A stretch of 64,000 nt of DNA from CAUPWF01 sp036656795 (GTDB lineage: Bacteria; Bacillota; Clostridia; Lachnospirales; Lachnospiraceae), in assembly GCA_036656795.1 (NCBI GenBank), contig JAVXHR010000010.1, forward strand, positions 1 through 64,000. The letters run 5' to 3'. Of the stretch, positions 35,515 to 45,523 are shown in pieces. The notes below the pieces were generated by a model. The model made no database searches. It was given only the letters and a program-made list of their open reading frames with translations, and was not told the DNA's origin. How positions within the stretch are numbered: position 1 is the stretch's first letter; every line of letters begins with the position of its first letter. The position numbers and the translations under genes are program-made.

Positions 35515-36729
35515 TTAATACAATTTTGCGCCTATTTGTTTTGGTCTAAATCCATGGTCTTCTAATGCTTTTAGTAATTCTTGTTTATGTTCTGTTCCAA
35601 ATGCTTCCATCGTAATTCGAAGTTCCACTGCAGCATTTCGATTCGTACTTACAAACTGATTATGTTCTAATTTAATTACATTCCCCTGCGCATCGGCAAT
35701 GGTCTGTGCAACTCGCACCAATTCCCCCGGTTTATCCGGCAACAACACCGACACAGAGAAAATTCTATCTCGTTGAATCAATCCGTGTTGTACAATGGAA
35801 GACATTGTAATGACATCCATATTTCCACCACTTAATACTGCCACTACTTTTTTCCCTTTTAAATCTAATTGCTTTAAAGCTGCAACGGTAAGTAATCCTG
35901 AATTTTCCACCACCATCTTGTGATTTTCTACCATATCCAAAAATGCCCCTATCAATTCATCGTCAGGTACTGTAAGAATATCATCTACATTTTCCTGTAC
36001 ATATGGCAAATTCTGTACCCCTACAGCTTTAACTGCCGTACCGTCTGCAATGGTATTTGCACTTGGTAAGGTAACCACTTTCCCTGCTGCAAGAGCTGCT
36101 TTCATACTGGCTGCCTCTACCGGTTCTACTCCAACTACTTTAATCTTTGGATTCAACATCTTTGCAAGAGTTGCAACTCCTGCAATCAATCCCCCACCAC
36201 CAATTGGTACCAGAATATAATCTACAGTAGGAAGTTCCTGGATAATCTCCATGGTAATTGTTCCCTGACCAGTTATCACATCCAAGTCATCAAACGGATG
36301 TATAAAAGTATATCCATGTTCATGTGCTAATTCATATGCTTTGGCACAAGCATCATCGTAACAATCTCCTGATAATACTACCTGAGCGCCATAATTCTTA
36401 GTGCGGTTCACTTTTATAAGTGGCGTAATTGTAGGCATTACCACTGTTGCTTTACACCCAAATTCTTTGGCAGCATATGCAATACCCTGGGCATGATTTC
36501 CTGCGGATGCAGTAATAAGTCCCTTGGTGCGTTCTTCATCTGTCAATGTACTAATCTTATAATACGCGCCTCTTAATTTGTAGGCTCCGGTATGTTGCAT
36601 ATTCTCCGGTTTGAGATAGACTTTTCCACCTGTCTGTTCACTTAGATAGTCACTGTAGATGAGTTTTGTTGGATTTGTAACTTTTTTAACAATCTCAGAT
36701 GCTTCTTCAAACTTTTTTAATGTTAACAT
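35515..36729 (-). CDS. ilvA: Threonine ammonia-lyase
   Basis: 404 residues. The PLP lysine is in TGAYKLRGAYYKI, the phosphate loop is GGGGLIAGVATL, and a single ACT domain at about 330-400 (FSVSVLLPDKPGELVRVAQTI) marks the short regulated form. It deaminates Thr to 2-oxobutyrate, either for isoleucine or catabolically (TdcB-like). The single ACT domain and lack of other ilv genes nearby leave both open. AGAAGGATG precedes ATG 36729. Confidence 0.92.
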   Translation of the reverse strand: MLTLKKFEEASEIVKKVTNPTKLIYSDYLSEQTGGKVYLKPENMQHTGAYKLRGAYYKISTLTDEERTKGLITASAGNHAQGIAYAAKEFGCKATVVMPTITPLIKVNRTKNYGAQVVLSGDCYDDACAKAYELAHEHGYTFIHPFDDLDVITGQGTITMEIIQELPTVDYILVPIGGGGLIAGVATLAKMLNPKIKVVGVEPVEAASMKAALAAGKVVTLPSANTIADGTAVKAVGVQNLPYVQENVDDILTVPDDELIGAFLDMVENHKMVVENSGLLTVAALKQLDLKGKKVVAVLSGGNMDVITMSSIVQHGLIQRDRIFSVSVLLPDKPGELVRVAQTIADAQGNVIKLEHNQFVSTNRNAAVELRITMEAFGTEHKQELLKALEDHGFRPKQIGAKLY

Positions 36730-36795
36730 GTACCATCCTTCTTTCTTATGTTTTAGTTTTTTTGTTTCAGCTTCGTGTGTCTTTAATACATTTTT

Positions 36796-37728
36796 CTAAG
36801 ATTCATTTGTTAAAAATAAAGCATTTACAAATTCATCTGAATTAAATTTCTCAAGATCATCAATGGATTCGCCGACTCCAATATATTTTACTGGTATTCC
36901 AAGTTCTGATTGAATCGCAACTGCAATACCACCTTTTGCGGTTCCGTCCATCTTTGTCAATATTACGCCCGTAATATTAGCAACTTCCTTAAATTCTCTG
37001 GCCTGTGAAAGTGCATTTTGTCCTGTGGTAGCATCTAACACCACTAAGGTTTCTTTATAAGCCTCCTTATATTCCCGTTCCAAAACACGGTCAATCTTCT
37101 TTAATTCTTCCATCAGATTTTTCTTATTATGAAGACGTCCCGCGGTGTCACACAACAATACATCTGCATGTCTTGCCTTTGCAGCGGCAACTGCATCATA
37201 TACAATCGCTGCCGGATCGGAGCCTTCTTGTCCACCTATCAGTTCTGCCTCTGCCCGGTTTGCCCATTCTTTTAGTTGTTCCCCTGCAGCTGCCCGAAAA
37301 GTATCCGCTGCCGCCATTACAACTTTTTTCCCATCTCCACGAAGTTTACCAGCCAATTTTCCAACCGTTGTAGTCTTGCCTACGCCATTTACACCAATCA
37401 CTAACACCACCGATGTTTGATTCTCAAATTCATAGGCCGTATCTTCCACGTACATCTGTTTTTTCATACTATCAATCAATACTTGCTTACATTCCATAGG
37501 CTCTTTGATATGTTCTGTTTTCACCTTTTCTTTTAGCTCTTTTATAATTGCCATTGTGGTATGAATCCCTAAGTCTCCCATAATTAGAAGTTCTTCTAAT
37601 TCCTCATAAAAATCGTCATCAATGCTCGTGAATCCGGAAAACAGATGATCAATTCCGGATACAATATTATCTCTTGTCTTTGTAAGTCCTAAAACCAACC
37701 TACCAAAAAAGCCTGTTTTTTCTTCCAT
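36796..37728 (-). CDS. ftsY: Signal recognition particle receptor FtsY
   Basis: 310 residues. The NG domain carries the P-loop GVNGVGKTTTVGKLA, LLCDTAGRLHNK and ILTKMDGTAKGG. The acidic A domain of enteric FtsY is absent, as usual in Firmicutes. It docks SRP-bound ribosomes at the membrane. It lies 8 bp after smc in the usual rnc-smc-ftsY order. Confidence 0.97.
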   Translation of the reverse strand: MEEKTGFFGRLVLGLTKTRDNIVSGIDHLFSGFTSIDDDFYEELEELLIMGDLGIHTTMAIIKELKEKVKTEHIKEPMECKQVLIDSMKKQMYVEDTAYEFENQTSVVLVIGVNGVGKTTTVGKLAGKLRGDGKKVVMAAADTFRAAAGEQLKEWANRAEAELIGGQEGSDPAAIVYDAVAAAKARHADVLLCDTAGRLHNKKNLMEELKKIDRVLEREYKEAYKETLVVLDATTGQNALSQAREFKEVANITGVILTKMDGTAKGGIAVAIQSELGIPVKYIGVGESIDDLEKFNSDEFVNALFLTNES

Positions 37729-37736
37729 ATTTACTC

Positions 37737-40700
37737 CTATTTATCTAATTTATCTTCTAATAGATTCACAGATACCAATGTCGATACCCCTTTTTCTTGC
37801 ATCGTAATTCCATATAATCGATCCGCTGCCGTCATCGTTCCTCTTCGGTGTGTTATAACAATAAATTGTGTATTCTTTGTTAGTTTATGTAGATACTGAG
37901 CAAAACGAACTACATTTGAATCATCTAATGCAGCTTCAATCTCATCTAGTAGACAGAACGGAGATGGTTTTAAGTTTTGAATGGCAAATAACAATGCAAT
38001 TGCAGTCAATGCTTTTTCTCCACCGGAAAGCTGCATCATATTTTGTAGCTTTTTCCCAGGTGGTTGTGCAATAATGCGAATACCTGCCTCTAATAAATCT
38101 TCCTCTTCCATTAATTCAAGTGTACCTTTTCCACCACCAAACAATTCTTTGAACACATGATCAAATTCTTTTGCAATTGCATCAAACTGTTCTTTGAACT
38201 GCTTTCGCATAGCAATATCCAGTTCTTCAATAATCTGCATCAATGTTTCTTCTGCTTCTACCAAGTCATCATGTTGATCCTTTAAAAATTCATAACGTTT
38301 AGATAGATTTTTAAACTCCTCAATGGCATTAACATTAACATCTCCAAGGCTTCTAATTTCATTCTTCAGTCGTTGTATCTGTTTCTTCATATACACCAAA
38401 TCAGTAAGATTGCTGTCTCGTAATTCTAAAGCGTGATTATAGGTAAGTTCATACTCTTCCCACATATAATTGATTTGTTTTTCGGTAGCTTCTTCATAAT
38501 CTTCTCGTTTACTGTTTAGACGAAATGCCTCTTTGTCAAGTTCCGACATATGCTTTGATAAATCTTCTCGCTTGGCAAGAAATGTTTTATGTTGTTTTTG
38601 TAGATTTTCTCGCTCTTTCACATACTTTTGAATTTCTATTTCAATCTCTTCAAATAATTCTTTAGAATTTTGGATTGTTTGTTTTAGCTCTTGAATCTGT
38701 TGTTCCTTATCTAACATATCTTGGGAATATTCCCCTTTGTTTTGATTTAGAAGTTCCAGCTCATCCTGAAACTTCTCCATCTCTTCTTGAATACGTGTAG
38801 TGTTTTCTAATATAAATAAATTCTTTTGTTCTAGCCCAGCATAGGACAAGTGAATCGTCTCTGAATCTTTTAATTGCATACTTTCTTCCAGTTTGGATTG
38901 TTCCATTTCTTTTTGTTGTATCTCAATCTTACCGGATAATTCTTTTTCTAAATTTTCAGAAGTCTCTAATTCTACTAGAATAGACTCTTGATTTTCCCCT
39001 ATATCTATAATTTGCTGCTCTAATTCTTCCTCTTCTCTTTGGATACGTGCAATCATTTCCTTTGTTACTTCTTGTTTTTCCAAAACCTGCTCTTTATTCA
39101 TCTGTGCAGTATTCTGCATAACATATACACGTTGTAATTTCTGTTTTATTTCTTCTACTTTCTCATAACAAGAAGCGCGTTCTTCTCTGGCCCGAGCGGA
39201 TACTTGTTCCATTTCTTCCATCTCTTTTTTTAATTGTATCACACTTTTTTCAAATTCTTCGATTTCTCTTCGTCTGCTTAAGAGATTACTGGAATTCTTA
39301 AATGCTCCACCAGTCATAGAACCACCGGGATTAATTAATTCACCCTCCACAGTTACTATTCTTAAAGATTGTTTATACTTCTTTGCAAGTAAAACACCAC
39401 AATTAATATTCTTTACAACAATGGTTCGACCTAATAGATGCTCTGCCAATCCGGTATATTTATGATCCACCATTACAAGGCTACTGGCAATTCCCAGCAC
39501 ACCTTCTTCTTTTAACACCTCTGGTTGTCTAATCCCCCCATTTGCTCGGATTGCGGTTAATGGTAAGAATGTGGCGCGTCCATATTTATTCTGCTTCAGG
39601 TATCCAATCATACGTTTTGCGGTATCCTCATTATCCGTTACAATATTCTGAATGTTTCCACCTAATGCAGTTTCTATGGCAATTTCATAATCTTTATCTA
39701 CTTTTACAATATCTGCAACTACTCCAAGAAGTCCTGTTTCATGTTCTCGATTCTCCATCACTTTACGAATACTATTTCCATAACCATCATAACGTTCTGT
39801 AATATTTTTAAGAGATTCCAGACGGGATTGTTCTCGGTGAAATGCCGTCTGTCCTATTCGTAATTGCTCAGTTTGTTTGGATATCTGACCTTGTAATTGT
39901 TCAATACGAAGTTCATATTGTTCGGACTCTTGCAGATATCCTGCAATTTTTTCTGCAATCTGTTGCAATTCCTGTTCATATCGTTCCAATAATTCACCGT
40001 GTTCTACATTATCAGATTTTTTTCGTAATTGTTTTTCTTTTAATGTAACTTGACGTTCTTTAATTTGTTCTAAAATAGTATCATACCGTTGAATGTTTGA
40101 TTTTGTAGAAGAACGCACCGTTAACAATTCCATAATTTCATTCTTCTCATGTTCAATGGCATCGCTTAAAGTTGCTATCTTTGTTTGGACAACCACCAGA
40201 TTTTCGCTTGCAGTAACTTCTAATTTTGTTTTTTCATCTAATTGACTTTGAATCGTTGTTTTTTCGTCAAGTAATGATTCTTGTTGTTTTTTTCGCTCTT
40301 CTAACTCTTTGAAAATAGCTAGGGAACGTTGTTCAAAATGCTCATCGTTCATCTTCAAACTATTAATCTGTTCTTTTAAAAGTGCAATTTGGCTTTCTAA
40401 TTGTTGTTTTAATAGATTTGTCTCATTTAATTGTCTCTTTGCCTGTTCAATTGACGCATCTGCACCATCCAGCTGATCTTCCACTGTCTCATATTCCAAT
40501 TTCATATTTTCATATTGCTTGGAGGCTGTTACAATCTCATCATTTGTAATCGCCAAAGTTGTATCAATCTGTTTAACTTGATCTTTTAATCGATCAATTT
40601 CCAATAAAAACATATTAATGTCATATGTTTTTAATTGATCCTTGTTTTTCAAATATTCTTTTGCTATCTCTGATTGTTTTTCCAAGGGTCCTATTTGCTT

Positions 40701-41297
40701 TTCTAATTCCGATAGAATATCTGTTACACGTAGCAAATTCTGTTGTTCGTCCTCTAGTTTTTTTACAGACATACTTTTACGTCTTTTGAATTTAACAATT
40801 CCGGCTGCTTCATCAAACAACTCTCTTCGTTCCTCTGGTTTTCCACTTAATATCTTGTCAATCTGACCTTGTCCAATAATAGAATATCCTTCTTTTCCTA
40901 TCCCCGTATCATAGAATAATTCATTGACATCTTTAAGGCGACAATTACTTCCATTGATTAAATATTCGCTCTCACCAGAACGATAAATCTTTCGTGCCAC
41001 AGTTACTTCTTCGTATTCAATCGGCAACTGATGATCTGAATTATCTAATGTAATTGCAACAGACGCATAACTTAAGGGTTTTCGATTCTCTGTACCCGAA
41101 AAAATAACATCTTGCATACTTCCACCACGCAATTGCTTAATTCGTTGTTCTCCAAGCACCCAGCGAACCGCATCTGCAACATTACTTTTTCCACTTCCAT
41201 TAGGGCCTACAATTCCTGTAATTCCCGTGTGAAAATCAAACACAATTTTATGTGCAAATGACTTAAATCCCTGCACCTGAATACTTTTTAAATACAT
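37737..41297 (-). CDS. smc: Chromosome condensation protein SMC
   Basis: 1,186 residues. Walker A is GPNGSGKSNVADAVRW near residue 32. Long coiled coils flank a hinge at about 510-680 (GYGNSIRKVMENREH to NPGGSMTGGAFKN). The C-terminal signature LSGGEKALTAIALLFA and Walker B FCLLDEIEAALDD complete the ATPase head. It works with ScpA/ScpB on chromosome folding. AGGTAGG precedes ATG 41297. Confidence 0.98.
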   Translation of the reverse strand: MYLKSIQVQGFKSFAHKIVFDFHTGITGIVGPNGSGKSNVADAVRWVLGEQRIKQLRGGSMQDVIFSGTENRKPLSYASVAITLDNSDHQLPIEYEEVTVARKIYRSGESEYLINGSNCRLKDVNELFYDTGIGKEGYSIIGQGQIDKILSGKPEERRELFDEAAGIVKFKRRKSMSVKKLEDEQQNLLRVTDILSELEKQIGPLEKQSEIAKEYLKNKDQLKTYDINMFLLEIDRLKDQVKQIDTTLAITNDEIVTASKQYENMKLEYETVEDQLDGADASIEQAKRQLNETNLLKQQLESQIALLKEQINSLKMNDEHFEQRSLAIFKELEERKKQQESLLDEKTTIQSQLDEKTKLEVTASENLVVVQTKIATLSDAIEHEKNEIMELLTVRSSTKSNIQRYDTILEQIKERQVTLKEKQLRKKSDNVEHGELLERYEQELQQIAEKIAGYLQESEQYELRIEQLQGQISKQTEQLRIGQTAFHREQSRLESLKNITERYDGYGNSIRKVMENREHETGLLGVVADIVKVDKDYEIAIETALGGNIQNIVTDNEDTAKRMIGYLKQNKYGRATFLPLTAIRANGGIRQPEVLKEEGVLGIASSLVMVDHKYTGLAEHLLGRTIVVKNINCGVLLAKKYKQSLRIVTVEGELINPGGSMTGGAFKNSSNLLSRRREIEEFEKSVIQLKKEMEEMEQVSARAREERASCYEKVEEIKQKLQRVYVMQNTAQMNKEQVLEKQEVTKEMIARIQREEEELEQQIIDIGENQESILVELETSENLEKELSGKIEIQQKEMEQSKLEESMQLKDSETIHLSYAGLEQKNLFILENTTRIQEEMEKFQDELELLNQNKGEYSQDMLDKEQQIQELKQTIQNSKELFEEIEIEIQKYVKERENLQKQHKTFLAKREDLSKHMSELDKEAFRLNSKREDYEEATEKQINYMWEEYELTYNHALELRDSNLTDLVYMKKQIQRLKNEIRSLGDVNVNAIEEFKNLSKRYEFLKDQHDDLVEAEETLMQIIEELDIAMRKQFKEQFDAIAKEFDHVFKELFGGGKGTLELMEEEDLLEAGIRIIAQPPGKKLQNMMQLSGGEKALTAIALLFAIQNLKPSPFCLLDEIEAALDDSNVVRFAQYLHKLTKNTQFIVITHRRGTMTAADRLYGITMQEKGVSTLVSVNLLEDKLDK

Positions 41298-41304
41298 AGT
41301 ATAC

Positions 41305-42000
41305 CTACCTTAATTCTTTTTTGTGTAGTTCCAAAATTGCTTGATAAGCTGCTTGTTGTTCTGCTGCTTTTTTTGTTCGTCCCGATCCTATGCCATACAC
41401 TTTATTTGCTACTAATACCTCTACACAAAAAGTCTTATTATGATCTGGACCTTCCTCACTTAGCATATGGTAAGTTACTGAGTCATTAAAGTGTCCCTGT
41501 ACTAACTCCTGCAGGATAGTCTTGCTATCAAAAAAGAGTTTTTTGTTTTCCAAATCATTTAATATGAATTTATGAATAAACTCTTTTGCACTAGCAAAAC
41601 CACCGTCTAGATATATGGCACCAATCAATGCCTCCAATGCATCAGAAGTAATGGATTCCCGTTGTCTCCCACCTGTAACCTCTTCTCCTCGCCCTAATAA
41701 CAGAAATTCTCCTAATTGAAGTTCCCGTGCACAAAATGCTAATGTAGGTTCACACACCATACTTGCACGTAATCTGGTTAATTCTCCCTCTGGCATCTTT
41801 GTATCATGAAAGAACAAGAATTCACTGGACACTAATTCAAGTACTGCATCACCTAGAAATTCTAATCTTTCATTACTCTCTTCCTTTGCCAGATGTCGTT
41901 CATTAGCATACGAGCTGTGTTTCATGGCATGACACAGGTGCGCCTTATCTTGAAATATATATCCAATCTTTTCTTCTAATCTATCCAATTCCCGCTTCAT
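41305..42000 (-). CDS. rnc: Ribonuclease III
   Basis: 231 residues from ATG 42000 after GGAG (an ATG at 42012 contains that site). The catalytic signature is ERLEFLGDAVLELV; a double-strand RNA-binding domain lies at about 160-230 (FCVEVLVANKVYGIGSGRTKKAAEQQAA). It processes rRNA and structured mRNAs. Confidence 0.97.
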   Translation of the reverse strand: MKRELDRLEEKIGYIFQDKAHLCHAMKHSSYANERHLAKEESNERLEFLGDAVLELVSSEFLFFHDTKMPEGELTRLRASMVCEPTLAFCARELQLGEFLLLGRGEEVTGGRQRESITSDALEALIGAIYLDGGFASAKEFIHKFILNDLENKKLFFDSKTILQELVQGHFNDSVTYHMLSEEGPDHNKTFCVEVLVANKVYGIGSGRTKKAAEQQAAYQAILELHKKELR

Positions 42001-42024
42001 ATTTATCTCCATTTTGTGAAAATG

Positions 42025-42047
42025 AAAAAGCCCCTATCGGGCTTTTT
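42025..42047 (-). terminator. Terminator between acpP and rnc
   Basis: AAAAAGCCC (42025-42033) and GGGCTTTTT (42039-42047) form a 9-bp stem with a 5-base loop and T-run on either strand. It sits just past the acpP stop and so probably lowers expression of rnc-smc-ftsY relative to acpP. Confidence 0.85.
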
Positions 42048-42057
42048 CCATAGTCTC

Positions 42058-42288
42058 CTAGTGTGTTGCTTCTTTAATTTGCTCTACTGCATCTGTTACA
42101 AATACAATTTTTTCAGCTGCTTCATTATTGATTTCGATATCAAAGGTTTCTTCAATCCCCATAATAATCTGAAACACATCTAACGAATCCGCTCCCAAAT
42201 CATCTATAAAGGATGACTCCATTGTAATTTCTTCTGCCTCCAAATTTAATACATCTGCTATAATATCTCTTAATTTTTCAAATTCCAT
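42058..42288 (-). CDS. acpP: Acyl carrier protein
   Basis: 76 residues from ATG 42288 (MEFEKLRDII), after GGAGG; a TTG at 42303 is in frame but overlaps that site. Ser35 in LGADSLDVF carries the phosphopantetheine arm. It lies between plsX and rnc, where Firmicutes keep an acpP copy. Confidence 0.97.
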   Translation of the reverse strand: MEFEKLRDIIADVLNLEAEEITMESSFIDDLGADSLDVFQIIMGIEETFDIEINNEAAEKIVFVTDAVEQIKEATH

Positions 42289-42328
42289 CTTTTTTTCCTC
42301 CAATTACAAATATTTTCAAATTTTATGG

Positions 42329-43348
42329 CTACAAATCTTCTGAAGTGGACATAATACATGCTTTAATCTTATCATTAATATGCTGTTCTTCAAATGTAAT
42401 ACATTGTATCAATGAATTACATATCTCTTTTGCTGATGCACTTCCATGTGTTTTTACTACTAATCCATTTAATCCAAGCAATGGTGCTCCACCATACTCA
42501 CTGGCATCAAATTCCTTAAGTGTTGACTTTAGTGCAGGTTTTACTAACAATGCTCCTATCTTACTTCGAAAAGTCGACATCATCCCTCCCTTAATTTTTT
42601 TAATTAAGACCGCACCGATTCCTTCATATAGTTTCAATATCACATTACCTACAAACGCTTCACATACAATAACATCTGCTCCACCATGAGGAATTTCTCT
42701 TGCCTCAATGCTTCCGATAAAATTAATATCTGTACAATCTTTTAATAGTGGAAATGTCTCTTTTACTAATGCATTTCCTTTTTCTTCTTCTGCACCAATG
42801 TTTACAATCCCAACTCTTGGGTTCTTAATTCCAACTACGTGTTCCATATAGATAGAACCCATCTTTGCAAATTGTACCAAATGTGAAGGTCTTGCATCTA
42901 CATTGGCTCCACAATCTACCAAAAGTGCTACCCCGTGTTCTGTTGGAACTAATGGTGCCAGTGGTGGGCGTTCTACTCCTTTGATACGTCCTACAAGTAC
43001 CTGTCCACCAACCAATACAGCACCGGAGCTTCCTGCAGATACAAACGCATCTACTTCTCCTTTTTTCACCATATTCATAGCAACTACAATAGAAGAATTT
43101 TTTTTCTTTCGAATTGACATAACTGGGGACTCCGCAGTTTCAATGACTTCTGTTGCATTCACAATTTCTATCTGTGCTTTGTTATAAGAACGTTTATTAA
43201 GTTCTGTCTGTATTAAAGCCTCTTGTCCCACTAAATATACTTTTATATGATTGTTCTGATTCGTAGCATCTATCGCCCCTTGTACCATCTCTACCGGAGC
43301 ATAATCTCCTCCCATAGCATCTAAGGCTACTTTTGTAATCTTTGCCAT
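42329..43348 (-). CDS. plsX: Phosphate acyltransferase PlsX
   Basis: 339 residues. The N-terminal VALDAMGGDYAP, the SAGSSGAVL loop and the HGGADVIVCEAFVGNV block match the family. It makes acyl-phosphate from acyl-ACP for phospholipid synthesis. GGAGGGAA precedes ATG 43348. It follows rpmF, separated by a terminator. Confidence 0.97.
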   Translation of the reverse strand: MAKITKVALDAMGGDYAPVEMVQGAIDATNQNNHIKVYLVGQEALIQTELNKRSYNKAQIEIVNATEVIETAESPVMSIRKKKNSSIVVAMNMVKKGEVDAFVSAGSSGAVLVGGQVLVGRIKGVERPPLAPLVPTEHGVALLVDCGANVDARPSHLVQFAKMGSIYMEHVVGIKNPRVGIVNIGAEEEKGNALVKETFPLLKDCTDINFIGSIEAREIPHGGADVIVCEAFVGNVILKLYEGIGAVLIKKIKGGMMSTFRSKIGALLVKPALKSTLKEFDASEYGGAPLLGLNGLVVKTHGSASAKEICNSLIQCITFEEQHINDKIKACIMSTSEDL

Positions 43349-43445
43349 TTGTTTCCCTCCTAGTGTTGCTAATGCTCATTCTACTAGAATTTCCTACAAA
43401 AATCAATACTTTTAAATGTATTAAAAAGAGTTTCCTACAAAGTAA

Positions 43446-43482
43446 AAAAAGCACGGAAACAAAAATTGTTTCCGTGCTTTTT
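43446..43482 (-). terminator. Strong terminator after rpmF
   Basis: AAAAAGCACGGAAACAA (43446-43462) and its exact 17-base complement (43466-43482) around a 3-base loop. The stem ends in T bases on both strands. Confidence 0.92.
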
Positions 43483-43491
43483 AGACTAAAT

Positions 43492-43671
43492 CTAGTCAAC
43501 ACTGATAATTTCTTTTTTATTGTATGAGCCACAAGCTTTACATACTCTATGAGGCATCATTAGTTCTCCACACTTGCTACATTTAACTAAGTTTGGAGCG
43601 CTCATCTTCCAGTTAGCTCTTCTTTTATCTCTTCTAGCTTTTGAAGATTTATTTTTTGGACAAATTGACAT
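43492..43671 (-). CDS. rpmF: Ribosomal protein L32
   Basis: 59 residues found by translating the minus strand from ATG 43671 (after AAGGAGGTG) to TAG at 43494-43492. It starts MSICPKNKSSKARRDKRRAN and has the zinc ribbon CSKCGELMMPHRVCKACG. It follows yceD by 3 bp, the classic yceD-rpmF pair. Confidence 0.97.
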   Translation of the reverse strand: MSICPKNKSSKARRDKRRANWKMSAPNLVKCSKCGELMMPHRVCKACGSYNKKEIISVD

Positions 43672-43674
43672 CTG

Positions 43675-44202
43675 TTACACCTCCTTAAAATTCTTAAACA
43701 CATCACGGACAACTGACATTCTAGGGTCAAGATCTGTAACTTCACAGTTACAAACTCCCTCATTAAGGTTTTGACCACAAACAGAGCAAATCCCTTTGCA
43801 GTCTTCACTGCATAGAACTTTCATCGGCCATCCTATCAAAATCTCATTATAGAATAACTTGTCTACATCAAGATGATATCCGTCAATATAATTCATTTCA
43901 TCTAATTCATCTATCCGTTCTTCTTTTGATATATCCAAATCAATATTCTTTGAAAATCGCATCTCAAACTTATATGTTACGTCTGATAAGCAACGTGCAC
44001 AAGGTATTGCAATTATTAAATTCATATTCCCATTAATAAGAAGTTCTTTGTCTTTTACATGTTCAATTACCATGTGTCCAACATCTTTTTTTACAATAGG
44101 AAACGTACCTAATTCTGAACAAAACTCATTCATCTCAAGAGAAATATCTTTTTCAATTGTCTTATGTTGTTCGGATAAAACGTCTGATAGGTTTATCAAC
44201 AT
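43675..44202 (-). CDS. yceD: YceD family (DUF177) protein
   Basis: 175 residues. The family core is CARCLSDVTYKFEMRF; the C-terminus adds cysteines in CSEDCKGICSVCGQNLNEG and CNCE, suggesting zinc binding. YceD is nearly always beside rpmF and has been linked to 23S rRNA accumulation. AGGAGTAG precedes ATG 44202. Confidence 0.93.
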   Translation of the reverse strand: MLINLSDVLSEQHKTIEKDISLEMNEFCSELGTFPIVKKDVGHMVIEHVKDKELLINGNMNLIIAIPCARCLSDVTYKFEMRFSKNIDLDISKEERIDELDEMNYIDGYHLDVDKLFYNEILIGWPMKVLCSEDCKGICSVCGQNLNEGVCNCEVTDLDPRMSVVRDVFKNFKEV

Positions 44203-44230
44203 ACTTGCTACTCCTATTCATACCTAAATT

Positions 44231-44258
44231 ATTATATCATGTGAAAATAATTTGTCAA
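44231..44258 (-). promoter_or_regulatory. Promoter of yceD-rpmF
   Basis: On the minus strand TTGACA (44258-44253), 16 bases, TATAAT (44236-44231). Confidence 0.78.
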
Positions 44259-44294
44259 CCATTTTCCACAAAATATTCATTCGAGGTTTCAACA

Positions 44295-45479
44295 CTATAT
44301 AAGTGCTACTGTTTCTCTTGCAATTGCTAATTCTTCATTGGTTGGTATTACCATAACCGTAACTTTAGAATCCGGTGTGGAAATAATGATTTCCTCTCCA
44401 CGCTTTTTATTAGCCTCAATATTAATTGCAATTCCCAGATATCCAAGATATTCGCAAATATCTTTTCTCATATCGCAGTCATTTTCTCCAATTCCGGCTG
44501 TAAATACAATAGTATCAACTCCATTCATAGCCGCAACATAACTGCCTACATATTTTGCCACACGATATGCGAATACTTTTAATGCAAGTGCTGCTTCTTT
44601 ATTTCCTGATTCTGCTCCGGATGCCAAATCTCTAAAATCACTTGATAAATTATCAGAAAGACCAAATACTCCCGATTTTTTATTCAACACATTCATAAGA
44701 CCATCGATATCTAAATTCTCTTTTTTAGAGATGAACTCTAGGATAGCTGGATCAATATCTCCAGAACGTGTTCCCATTACAAGACCCTCTAATGGTGTAA
44801 GCCCCATAGAAGTATCTACCGATTCTCCATGATTCACAGCGCAGATACTTGCGCCATTACCAAGATGGCATACAATGGTTTTCATATCAGTTTTTTTAAG
44901 AATTTCTGCTGCTCTCTTTGATACAAAACTATGGCTTGTTCCATGAAATCCGTAACGTCTCACTTTATATTTTCTGTAATACTCATATGGCAGTCCATAC
45001 ATATATGCCTGTTCAGGCATTGTCTGATGGAATGCAGTATCAAATACAGCAACCATTGGTGTACCAGGCATTAGGGTTTGACATGCATTAATTCCGATTA
45101 AATTGGCCGGGTTATGAAGTGGTGCAAGTTCATTACATTCTTCAATTGCTTCCATTACTTCTTCTGTAATGACTGTTGAAGATGCAAACTTTTCCCCACC
45201 ATGTACAACACGATGTCCTACAGCACCAATTTCATCTAAACTTTTTACAACTCCTGTTGTTGCATCTGTCAAAGCATCAATTACAAATTGAATCGCTTCT
45301 GTATGTGTTGGCATCTTCTTATCAACAGTTGTCTTTTGACCACCTTCTGGTTGATAAGTTAATTTCCCATCAATTCCAATTCTTTCACAAAGCCCCTTTG
45401 CTAATACATTTTCTGAATCCGAATTGATTAGTTGGAATTTCAAAGATGAACTTCCACAATTGATTACTAAAACATTCAT
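44295..45479 (-). CDS. ackA: Acetate kinase
   Basis: 394 residues. VLVINCGSSSLKFQL at the N-terminus, GHRVVHGGEKF, RYGFHGTSH and TAGIGEND are the ASKHA acetate kinase signatures. It converts acetyl phosphate and ADP to acetate and ATP. GGAGAAAAG precedes ATG 45479. pta lies upstream on the same strand, but a 231-bp repeat array separates them. Confidence 0.98.
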   Translation of the reverse strand: MNVLVINCGSSSLKFQLINSDSENVLAKGLCERIGIDGKLTYQPEGGQKTTVDKKMPTHTEAIQFVIDALTDATTGVVKSLDEIGAVGHRVVHGGEKFASSTVITEEVMEAIEECNELAPLHNPANLIGINACQTLMPGTPMVAVFDTAFHQTMPEQAYMYGLPYEYYRKYKVRRYGFHGTSHSFVSKRAAEILKKTDMKTIVCHLGNGASICAVNHGESVDTSMGLTPLEGLVMGTRSGDIDPAILEFISKKENLDIDGLMNVLNKKSGVFGLSDNLSSDFRDLASGAESGNKEAALALKVFAYRVAKYVGSYVAAMNGVDTIVFTAGIGENDCDMRKDICEYLGYLGIAINIEANKKRGEEIIISTPDSKVTVMVIPTNEELAIARETVALI

Positions 45480-45523
45480 GTTCTTTTCTCCTTTTAATTG
45501 ATCATAATTTTTTAAAATTTGTT